Assembly: GCF_002101735.1 (NCBI RefSeq)
Contig: NZ_LQPE01000166.1
Coordinates: 1-64,000, forward strand
Direction of reading: 5' to 3'
Length of the DNA stretch: 64,000 bases
From: Mycobacterium kyorinense
Lineage (GTDB): Bacteria; Actinomycetota; Actinomycetes; Mycobacteriales; Mycobacteriaceae
Both the position numbers and the translations under genes were made by a program. Below are positions 43,288 through 51,122 of the stretch, piece by piece. The notes below the pieces were generated by a model. The model did not search any database. It worked only from the letters and a program-made list of their open reading frames with translations, and had not been told where the DNA came from. Position 1 is the first letter of the stretch. Every line of letters starts with the position of its first letter.

Positions 43288-44391
43288 TTGCATGAACTGT
43301 GGTTCGTAATCCTCGCCGCGCTGTTCGTCGGATTCTTCGTTTTGGAAGGCTTCGACTTCGGCGTCGGGATGCTGATGGCGCCGCTGGGCCGCGTCGCCAA
43401 GGGCGACCCTGAGATGCACCGGCGGGCGGTTCTCAACACGATCGGGCCGGTGTGGGACGGCAACGAGGTCTGGCTGATCGTCGCCGGCGGATCGATGTTC
43501 GCCGCGTTCCCCAACTGGTATGCCACGGTTTTCTCCGCGCTGTATCTACCTTTGCTGGCAATCCTTTTCGGCATGATCCTGCGTGTCGTCGCGATCGAAT
43601 GGCGCGGCAAGGTCGACGACACCGGGTGGCGCAAGTGGGCCGACGTCGGGATCGCTGCCGGATCTTGGCTGCCCGCGGTGCTGTGGGGCGTCGCGTTCGC
43701 CATCCTGGTACGCGGGCTTCCGGTGGATGCGAACCATCGTGTTCATGTGTCGTTCGGCGACATCATCAATCCCTACGCGGTGTTGGGCGGTGTGGCGACC
43801 GCCGCGTTGTTCTTGTTCCACGGTGCCGTTTTTCTGGTCCTCAAGACCGCCCAGGGAGTTCGCGAGGATGCGTTGCGTTTCGCGACCGTCTTGTCGCTGC
43901 CGGTGACGGCGGTCGTCGCGGTGTTTGGTCTGTGGACCCAGTTGGCCCACGGAAAGGACTGGACCTGGTATGTGCTGGCCGCCGCCGTGGTCGCTCAGTT
44001 AGTCGCAGTCGTGCTGGTGTGGCGTCAGTGGATCGGTCTGAAGGTGATGACCGGAAACCCTAGAGAAGGCTGGACTTTCGTGTGCACGACGCTCGTCGTC
44101 GCCGCGGTCGTCGTGCTGCTGTTCGGCGCGTTGTATCCGAACCTGGTGCCGTCGACGCTGAACCCGCAATGGAGTGTCACCGTCTACAACGGCTCGTCGA
44201 CCCCCTACACACTGAAGATCATGACGTGGGCTGCGCTGATCACCGCCCCGGCGGTGCTAATTGCGCAGGCATGGACGTACTGGGTGTTCCGCCGCCGGAT
44301 TTCGGCCGAGGTCATCCCGCCGTCGACCGGGTTGCGCAGAGACGCCGCGGGGCCGCGCATCACTGTGAACCGGAAAGCCCCTGCGGCATAA
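43288..44391 (+). CDS. cydB: Cytochrome bd quinol oxidase subunit II
   Basis: A 367-residue membrane protein starting at a TTG (43288) preceded by GAAAGGGA. It begins LHELWFVILAALFVGFFVLEGFDFGVGML, the typical CydB N-terminus, with conserved GPVWDGNEVWLIVAGG. The long frame extending back over cydA is not real. Together with cydA it forms the oxidase core. The stop TAA is part of the AAGGAG ribosome site of the formate dehydrogenase-like gene, so cydAB and fdh are one transcript. Confidence 0.9.
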   Translation: MHELWFVILAALFVGFFVLEGFDFGVGMLMAPLGRVAKGDPEMHRRAVLNTIGPVWDGNEVWLIVAGGSMFAAFPNWYATVFSALYLPLLAILFGMILRVVAIEWRGKVDDTGWRKWADVGIAAGSWLPAVLWGVAFAILVRGLPVDANHRVHVSFGDIINPYAVLGGVATAALFLFHGAVFLVLKTAQGVREDALRFATVLSLPVTAVVAVFGLWTQLAHGKDWTWYVLAAAVVAQLVAVVLVWRQWIGLKVMTGNPREGWTFVCTTLVVAAVVVLLFGALYPNLVPSTLNPQWSVTVYNGSSTPYTLKIMTWAALITAPAVLIAQAWTYWVFRRRISAEVIPPSTGLRRDAAGPRITVNRKAPAA

Positions 44392-44404
44392 GGAGAATGC
44401 GACA

Positions 44405-46777
44405 ATGACCACAACAACACCCGACGAGTCGGCATCCCGGCTGCCCGGCGAGGGTGCCGAGGTTCTGCTGGGTCAGGGCACCCCCGAAACGGCGGCACCC
44501 GGATGCGGTCCGGGGGAGGGTCGTCCGAAGAAACGCGACTATCACCATCCCGCGGCGGGATGGGGAGCCGCGATGAGTGTCAGCAAGGTGCTGCTGCAAC
44601 GTCGCGAGCTCCTGGAGGGTCCGCAGGTGATCGTGCGGATGAACCACGAGAACGGCGGATTCGACTGCCCGGGCTGCGCCTGGCCGGACGATCGCAAGGG
44701 CCTGCGCCTGGACATCTGCGAGAACGGCATCAAGCACTCGACCTGGGAAATGGACCCCAAGCGGGTGGGCCGCGATTTCTTTGCCGCCCATAGTGTTACC
44801 GAACTGCTGACGTGGAGCGATTTCGCGCTGGAGGACGCCGGACGGCTCACCGAGCCGATGGTGTACGACCCGCAATCGGATCACTATGTGCCGATCGACT
44901 GGGACCGGGCGTTCGCGTTGATCGGCGAGACTCTGCGCGGTCTGGACTCGCCCAACCAGGCCTCCTTCTACACCTCGGGCCGGCTGGGCAACGAGGCAAC
45001 CTTCCTCTACCAGTGGTTCGTCCGCGAGTTCGGCACCAACAACTTCCCGGACTGCTCGAACATGTGCCAGGAGGCCAGCGGTGTCGCGTTGCTGTCAACG
45101 CTGGGCACCGGTAAGGGCACCGTGGACTTGGTCGACTGGGAGGAGGCCGATGCGCTGATTATCATGGGCGTCAACGCCGCCACCAATGCCCCGCGGATGC
45201 TCACTGCGTTGGTGGAGGCGCACCGCCGTGGTGCGGCCATCGTGCACATCAACCCGCTGATCGAGGCCGCCGCGACCCGCACGATCGTGCCGCACGAGAT
45301 GCTCGACATGGCACTGTTCCGCGCCACCGACATCAGCACGATGAACATCCAGCCGCGCACCGGTGGGGATTTCGCGTTGATCCGCGGTGTCGCGAAGGCG
45401 CTGCTGGAAACCGCCAAGGACGATCCGACGGCAATCGACGAGTTGTTCATCGAGCGCTACACAAGAGGCTTCGCCGAGTACCAGGCGGCGTGCGAGGCGG
45501 TGAGCTGGCCGGAGATCGAACACCAGTCGGGCGTACCGGTCGACCAAATCCGCGCCCTGGCAGACATTTACCGGAAGGCGCGGGCCACCATCATCGCCTG
45601 GTGCCTAGGCGTCAGCCAGCATGCCCACGGCCCGGACGCCGTTCGCGAGATAGTCAATCTGCTGCTGCTGCGCGGCAACATCGGCCGGGAAGGCGCGGGG
45701 CCCTGCCCAATTCGCGGCCACAGCAACGTGCAGGGTAACCGGACCTGCGGCGTCGATCACTACCCCTCCGACGACTTCCTCGACCGCATCGCGGCTGCCT
45801 GCGAGATCGACGTGCCCCGTGAGCACGGGCTGGATGTGGTCGCCACGATCAACGCGATGCATCGCGGCGACGTCAAGGTGTTTTTCGGGATGGGCGGCAA
45901 CTTCGCGCTGGCCGCGCCCGACACCGCCTACACCTTCGAGGCGTTGCGCCAATGCGAACTGACCGCGCACGTCTCCACCAAACTGAACCGCAGCCATCTG
46001 GTCCACGGCCGGCGGGCATTGATCCTGCCCTGTGTGGCACGCACCGAGATCGACCGCCAGGCCGGCGGAATCCAGTCGATCACGGTGGAGGACTCGATGA
46101 GCATGGTGCACCTTTCGGCGGGCATGAAAGAACCGGCGTCACCGCATCTGCTGTCCGAGCCTGCCATCGTCGCCGGCATGGCCGAAGCCACCCTGCCCAA
46201 CTCCAAGACCCCGTGGCGCGAACTCGTCGCCGACTACGACCTGATCCGGGACCGGATGGCCAAGGGGCTCTACGGGTTTGAGGACTTCAACCGACGGGTG
46301 CGCCAACCCCTTGGCTTCCGAATCCGCCAGCCCGCACGGGAACTGGTGTTTCTCACCGACTCCGCCCGGGCCGAATTTTCGGCCGCCGCATTGCCGGACG
46401 TGGTTCCACCTCCGGGGCAGTTGATCTTGGGCACGATGCGCTCCCACGATCAGTTCAACACCACCGTCTACTCCGACGACGACCGGTACCGCGGGGTGAC
46501 GAACCTGCGCACGCTACTGTTTATGAACACGATCGACATGGCCGAGATGGGTATCTCCGAGTTTGACTACATCGACATCACCAGCATCGCCAGGGACGGC
46601 ACCCGGCGCAGCGTGTACGGCTACCGTGCGGTGGGCTATAACATTCCCCGCGGCTGCGCGGCGGGATACATGCCGGAGCTCAACGTGCTGTGTCCGATCG
46701 GGAACTTCAACAGCGAGAGTGGCCAACCGGTGATGAAGCACGTGCCGATCGAAGTCACCCGCTCGGCGGCGCGGTGA
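44405..46777 (+). CDS. fdhF: Formate dehydrogenase-like molybdopterin oxidoreductase (FdhF/YdeP type)
   Basis: A 790-residue molybdoenzyme. An N-terminal cysteine pair in FDCPGCAWPDD (C88, C91) is present, but no complete four-cysteine cluster motif, as in the YdeP/FdhF subgroup. The molybdopterin domain follows: SFYTSGRLGNEATFLYQWFVREFGTNNFPDCSNMCQEASG, then NIGREGAGPCPIRGHSNVQGNRT, then the C-terminal aspartate-decarboxylase-like domain with GTMRSHDQFNTTVY. It matches the Rv2900c type. The electron acceptor is unknown; the cydAB genes just upstream make the quinol oxidase a possible outlet. fdhD follows after one base. Confidence 0.85.
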   Translation: MTTTTPDESASRLPGEGAEVLLGQGTPETAAPGCGPGEGRPKKRDYHHPAAGWGAAMSVSKVLLQRRELLEGPQVIVRMNHENGGFDCPGCAWPDDRKGLRLDICENGIKHSTWEMDPKRVGRDFFAAHSVTELLTWSDFALEDAGRLTEPMVYDPQSDHYVPIDWDRAFALIGETLRGLDSPNQASFYTSGRLGNEATFLYQWFVREFGTNNFPDCSNMCQEASGVALLSTLGTGKGTVDLVDWEEADALIIMGVNAATNAPRMLTALVEAHRRGAAIVHINPLIEAAATRTIVPHEMLDMALFRATDISTMNIQPRTGGDFALIRGVAKALLETAKDDPTAIDELFIERYTRGFAEYQAACEAVSWPEIEHQSGVPVDQIRALADIYRKARATIIAWCLGVSQHAHGPDAVREIVNLLLLRGNIGREGAGPCPIRGHSNVQGNRTCGVDHYPSDDFLDRIAAACEIDVPREHGLDVVATINAMHRGDVKVFFGMGGNFALAAPDTAYTFEALRQCELTAHVSTKLNRSHLVHGRRALILPCVARTEIDRQAGGIQSITVEDSMSMVHLSAGMKEPASPHLLSEPAIVAGMAEATLPNSKTPWRELVADYDLIRDRMAKGLYGFEDFNRRVRQPLGFRIRQPARELVFLTDSARAEFSAAALPDVVPPPGQLILGTMRSHDQFNTTVYSDDDRYRGVTNLRTLLFMNTIDMAEMGISEFDYIDITSIARDGTRRSVYGYRAVGYNIPRGCAAGYMPELNVLCPIGNFNSESGQPVMKHVPIEVTRSAAR

Positions 46778-46778
46778 C

Positions 46779-47657
46779 ATGGGTCGGGTAACGGCACGCC
46801 GACGCGCCAGTCACCTTGCGGCTGGTCGTGCGGCCGAACGCCCGGAGACGCTGGCCGTCGAGGAACCGCTGGAGATCAGGGTCAACGGCCGCGCATTGAC
46901 GGTCACGATGCGCACGCCCGGCTCCGATTTCGAGCTGGCCCAAGGGTTTCTGCTTACCGAAGGCGTGATCGCCCGCCGCGACGATGTGCTTACCGTCCGG
47001 TATTGCCGCGGTGCTCAGGCTGATGGCGGCGACCCGCTTCGCCCGGCCTCGCCGCGCTTGCGATACCCGCTGGCCGACAACCTCAACACCTACAACGTGC
47101 TCGACGTGACCTTGGCACCTGGCGTGCCGATGCCCGAGGTAGACGTCACCCGCAACTTCTACACGACGTCCTCGTGCGGCGTGTGCGGCAAGGCTTCCCT
47201 GGACGCGGTGCAGTCGAACAGCCGGTATTGTCCCGGCGACGATCCGGTCACCGTCCGTGCACAAGCGATCACCGCGATGCCAGATCGACTTCGGGATGCA
47301 CAGAATGTGTTTGCCAGCACCGGCGGCCTGCATGGTGCAGCACTGTTTGACGCCGACGCCCGGATGCTGGTGGTACGGGAGGACATCGGCCGCCATAATG
47401 CCGTGGACAAGGTGATCGGCTGGGCCGTCGAGCAGAGTCGAATCCCGTTGTCCGGCACGGTGCTTCTCGTCAGCGGCCGCGCGTCGTTCGAGTTGACGCA
47501 AAAGGCGGTAATGGCCGGAATCCCCGTGCTGGCCGCGGTTTCCGCGCCGTCGTCGCTTGCGGTGGACCTCGCCACGCAGTCAGGCCTGACGCTGGTGGCG
47601 TTCTTGCGGGGGGACTCCATGAACGTCTACAGCAGGCCGGACCGCGTTATCCGATAA
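46779..47657 (+). CDS. fdhD: FdhD sulfur carrier for formate dehydrogenase, with an in-frame repeat insertion
   Basis: A 292-residue FdhD. It activates the molybdenum cofactor by transferring sulfur from a cysteine desulfurase. Family motifs are RTPGSDFELAQGFLLTEG, the CGVCG pair (SSCGVCGKAS), DIGRHNAVDKVIG and SGRASFELTQKA. Between VRYCRGAQADG and NTYNVLDVTL lies an extra GDPLRPASPRLRYPL segment that family members, as I recall them, lack; it is encoded by the 44-bp repeat at 47028-47071. The frame stays open through it. The gene is needed for the fdhF product and is coupled to it. Confidence 0.88.
   Translation: MGRVTARRRASHLAAGRAAERPETLAVEEPLEIRVNGRALTVTMRTPGSDFELAQGFLLTEGVIARRDDVLTVRYCRGAQADGGDPLRPASPRLRYPLADNLNTYNVLDVTLAPGVPMPEVDVTRNFYTTSSCGVCGKASLDAVQSNSRYCPGDDPVTVRAQAITAMPDRLRDAQNVFASTGGLHGAALFDADARMLVVREDIGRHNAVDKVIGWAVEQSRIPLSGTVLLVSGRASFELTQKAVMAGIPVLAAVSAPSSLAVDLATQSGLTLVAFLRGDSMNVYSRPDRVIR
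47028..47071. repeat. 44-bp GC-rich dispersed repeat, copy inside fdhD
   Basis: Begins GGCGACCCGCTTCGCCCGGC and matches 8865-8908 at about 39 of 44 positions. It is read in frame as GDPLRPASPRLRYP within fdhD, at a place where the family has no residues. Confidence 0.6.
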
Positions 47658-47675
47658 TCGGGTATCTCACCCGGT

Positions 47676-48597
47676 TCAGCCACCGTGTGAGTTGAACCAG
47701 TCGATCGGTATTTCGGGGTGCTCGCCGAAGTAGTTGTAGCCGTCGAAGCGTCGGGTCGTTCCCTCGATCCAGTGCAGCTTCTTGTCGTCGACCGGAATCG
47801 CGTCATAGATCGCCTGTACGTCCTCGGGGCGGGTCATCGTGTCGTGATGAACCTGCGCCACCAGCGTCGGGATGTGAATCGACTTGGCGTATTCGATCGG
47901 GGACTGTTCGGACAGATGGAAGCCGGTCCGCTCGTGGACAGCCTTGTCGAACTTCTCGTAGCCGTCGGGAATGTTGTTGGCCTTGACGAATTCCTCGATG
48001 ATCGGATTCGCCGACACCGGCTGCAGCAGGACCAGCGACTTGATGTGCTCGAACTCTTCCGGGTGCTTGGCCATCGCTATACACGTCGAGTCTCCGCCCA
48101 AGCACACGCTGAGCAGGAAGGTGGTCATCGAGGCGGTGTCGGGCCGCGACTTGGCGTAGCGCACCGACCCGATCACGTCGCGATACTCGAGCAAACCGAT
48201 TCCGGCGGTGCCGCCGTTTCGTGATCCGCTCAGCCCGTGGTTGCTCATGTCGTAGCACAAAATGTTGTAGCCGGCGTCATGCAGCGCCTTGTACTCGGGC
48301 AGGAAGTTCACCTCGAACCCGCCCAGGCCACCGAACTCCGGCAGGTGACCGGGATAGCCGTACCGATTGCCGGGTAGGAAGTGGTTGTGGATGATCAGCT
48401 TTGTCCGAATCGGCCGGGATGAACCACCCTTCGAGTGGAACGCCGTCCATCGACGGAAAGAACACCTCTTCGTACTCGAGACCTACCTCGCCGGGACGAC
48501 GCAGGACCGGCGCGCGCCGCCCGGCCGTCGTGCCCGTGACCCACATGTCCACGAAACCATCGAATGCTGCTTGAGCTTGTTGGTCTTCGTTCGGCAT
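47676..48597 (-). pseudogene. Alpha/beta hydrolase with dienelactone-hydrolase-type nucleophile, frameshifted
   Basis: The first part (48597 to about 48402) encodes MPNEDQQAQAAFDGFVDMW up to GVPLEGWFIPADSDK. The rest continues in another frame as LIIHNHFLPGNRYGYPGHLPEFGG and runs to the stop at 47676. One extra A in the AAA at 48400-48402 explains the shift. Joined, the protein would have about 306 residues. The nucleophile elbow reads SVCLGGDS, with Cys in the nucleophile position as in dienelactone hydrolases. It is divergent from the regulator at 48737. Either a recent pseudogene or a sequencing error. Confidence 0.72.
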
Positions 48598-48736
48598 ACC
48601 AGCGACCTCCTCGGTATGGAATAAATGTGCTTGCCACGTCGACGCTATGCACGCGCCACCCGCAAAGGCAGGTGCTGGTTATAGGGGTATCGGCGGTCCC
48701 TGCCTGAGGCTCGGCATTTTGCCTACTGTTGTTCTC

Positions 48737-49630
48737 ATGGACGTCGGCAAGGACATCAAGGGCTTCTTGATGAGCCGGCGCGCGCGAATCACGCCCGAGC
48801 AGGTGGGGCTGCCGTCGGGTCGGCGACGGCGCGTTCCCGGATTGCGTCGTGAGGAAGTCGCGCAGCTGGCCGGCGTGAGCATCGAGTACTACACACAGAT
48901 CGAACGCGGGCATGTCTCCGGCGTCTCCGACGAGGTGCTCGATGCCGTCGCCCGAGCGTTACGCCTCACCGAGGCGGAGGCAACGCACCTGTTCGACCTC
49001 GCCCGCGCCGCCACAGCCAAGCCTGGCAAGACCCGGTCGCCGCGCCGGGCGGACCGAGCGGTCCCCGGCGGGGTGCAGGCGTTGCTGGACAGCATGGTCA
49101 CCGCGCCGGCGGTGGTGATCAACGGCCACCTCGACATCGTCGCCGCCAACACGCTCGGGCGGGCGTTGTATGCGCCGGTCTTCGACCGAGGAAACACCAC
49201 ACCGAACCTGGCCCGGTTCGTCTTCTTTGACGCTTCAGCCGATCAGGTCTTTCCCGAGTGGAGCATGATGGCCGACGATGTCGTTGCGCTGCTGCGGGCT
49301 GAGGCCGCGCGCTCGCCTCACTCGCCGGCCGTCACCGGACTGGTCGGCGAACTCGCTACCCGCAGTGAGCAATTCCGCACCAGGTGGGCAGCCCACAACG
49401 TCAAAGCACATCGTCACGGCGTCAAGCGATTCCGGCATTCCGATGTCGGCGAACTGTCGCTGACCTACAACGTCTTCGACATCACCGCCGCGGGCGGGCT
49501 GTCGTTGATCGGCTACACCGCTGAACCGCACTCACGATCCGAACAAGCGCTTCGCCTACTCGCCAGCTGGACCGCCACCGACCATCACGTCACCGACGTG
49601 GTTGACGGCGCATCCACCGCAACCGAATAA
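48737..49630 (+). CDS. XRE-family regulator with MmyB-type ligand domain
   Basis: A 297-residue protein. The N-terminal HTH is RREEVAQLAGVSIEYYTQIERG (about residues 39-60), preceded by a basic segment typical of the MmyB group. The C-terminal PAS-like MmyB domain (MVTAPAVVINGHLDIVAANTLGRALYAP ... LTYNVFDITAAGGLSLIGYTAEPHSRSEQALRLL) binds a small or fatty-acid ligand in related proteins. The ATG at 48737 fits the family start. It is divergent from the broken hydrolase gene, its probable target. Confidence 0.87.
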   Translation: MDVGKDIKGFLMSRRARITPEQVGLPSGRRRRVPGLRREEVAQLAGVSIEYYTQIERGHVSGVSDEVLDAVARALRLTEAEATHLFDLARAATAKPGKTRSPRRADRAVPGGVQALLDSMVTAPAVVINGHLDIVAANTLGRALYAPVFDRGNTTPNLARFVFFDASADQVFPEWSMMADDVVALLRAEAARSPHSPAVTGLVGELATRSEQFRTRWAAHNVKAHRHGVKRFRHSDVGELSLTYNVFDITAAGGLSLIGYTAEPHSRSEQALRLLASWTATDHHVTDVVDGASTATE

Positions 49631-49633
49631 CGG

Positions 49634-51082
49634 TCAACCAGTCTGTGGAGACTTCACTTTCTCCAGCGCGACCGGCGGAACGTACAGTCCTTCGAGCGTG
49701 CGGTGCCACCATGCCCGCTCCCGCATCAGCTCGCTCGCCGTGGTGAACCGGTAGCGGTAAAGCTGGGCCCGCACGAAGTTCGGCGGCGAATCCGGGAAAG
49801 GATTGCGCCGCAGCAGTCTTAGCGTTGGCGGGTCGTTTTGCAGCAGGCGCACCAGGAAACCTCGCAGCCACGGATAGGCGTAATGCGGGGAGATGGCCGC
49901 AAACCACATCAGCCAATCCAGCCGCAGGTGATAGGGCGCCCATTGTCGCGGCAGTCGGCGCACCGGGCCCGGCTTGCCTTTGAATTCGTATTCCTTCCAC
50001 ACCGTCTGCTCGGTGATCGTCGGCTCGTCGGTACCCTCGATCACCACCTCCCGGCGGACCCGGCCGATGCTGCCGAACGCACCGTAGGTGTTGATCAGAT
50101 GAAATGGGTTGAACGACATGTTCATCCGCTGCCGTCGCGAGAGCATGTTGCGCACCGGCCAGTAGCTCAAGAACACCGACACGACGGCGAAGGCGATCAC
50201 GAGCACCGCGAACCAGGTCGGCGGCTCGGTCATCGTCGGCTGCTGCGGAATCGCTAGCACCGCCGACGCCGACGATGCGTCGATCACACTGCAACCCAAC
50301 AGGATTGTCAGCCAATTGAGCCAGGCGAAATTGCCGGACGCCACCAGCCACAGCTGGGTGATGACGACGATCGCGCCCGCGACGCTCGCCACCGGCTGCG
50401 GCGCGAACAACCCGAACGGCACGACGAGTTGCGCAAAGTGATTGCCCGCCACCTCGATTCGGTGCAGCGGCTTGGGCAGGTGATGGAAGAACCAGCTCAA
50501 CGGCCCCGGCATCGGTTGGGTCTCATGGTGGTAGTACAGGCAGGTCAGGTCGCGCCAGCACCGATCGCCGCGCAGTTTGATCAGCCCCGCGCCGAACTCG
50601 AGCCGAAACAGCAGCAGCCGGGCCAGCCACATCGTCACCACCGGCGGGGCCACACGCTCGTTGCCGAGGAAGATCGCCAAGAAGCCCGTCTCCAACAGCA
50701 GCGACTCCCAGCCGAACGAATACCAGGTCTGCCCTACGTTGACGATCGACAGATAGAGCACCCACAGCACCAGCCACATCAGCATCGCCACCCAGAGCGG
50801 CACCAATCCGGCCGCACCGGCGACGATCGCCACGGACAGCGCCGCGCCGAACCAGGCGACGGCGGCGAAAAGCCGATCGGAGTAGCGGAAATGGAAGATG
50901 CTCGGCAGTTCCCGGAAACTCACTCGGCTCACGAATTGCGGCACCGGTAGCATCCCGTGCTCGCCGATCAACGCGCGGAACTGCCGGGCAGCGGCGACGA
51001 ACGCGATCAAGTAGACGGCTGCGATACCGCGCTCCAGTACCAGCCTGCCCAGCCAATATTCGGGTGCGCTAAACCATCCCAT
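49634..51082 (-). CDS. Lipase-maturation-factor-like membrane protein (Rv0235c-like)
   Basis: A 482-residue polytopic protein, the length recalled for Rv0235c. It has about seven to eight helices (for example LVPLWVAMLMWLVLWVLYLSIVNV) and LMF1-type conserved segments: YSFGWESLLLETGFLAIFLG, RLEFGAGLIKLRGDRCWRDLTCL, HHETQPMPGPLSWFFHHLP. The soluble C-terminal domain (EYEFKGKPGPVRRLPRQWAPYHLRLDWLMWF) is also LMF-like. The bacterial role is unknown; in animals LMF1 helps fold lipases. It ends 3 bases before the stop of the convergent regulator. Confidence 0.85.
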   Translation of the reverse strand: MGWFSAPEYWLGRLVLERGIAAVYLIAFVAAARQFRALIGEHGMLPVPQFVSRVSFRELPSIFHFRYSDRLFAAVAWFGAALSVAIVAGAAGLVPLWVAMLMWLVLWVLYLSIVNVGQTWYSFGWESLLLETGFLAIFLGNERVAPPVVTMWLARLLLFRLEFGAGLIKLRGDRCWRDLTCLYYHHETQPMPGPLSWFFHHLPKPLHRIEVAGNHFAQLVVPFGLFAPQPVASVAGAIVVITQLWLVASGNFAWLNWLTILLGCSVIDASSASAVLAIPQQPTMTEPPTWFAVLVIAFAVVSVFLSYWPVRNMLSRRQRMNMSFNPFHLINTYGAFGSIGRVRREVVIEGTDEPTITEQTVWKEYEFKGKPGPVRRLPRQWAPYHLRLDWLMWFAAISPHYAYPWLRGFLVRLLQNDPPTLRLLRRNPFPDSPPNFVRAQLYRYRFTTASELMRERAWWHRTLEGLYVPPVALEKVKSPQTG

Positions 51083-51122
51083 TGTCCGGAGCTCCTCGGA
51101 CGGTGGACTTCCATTGTCTCGC

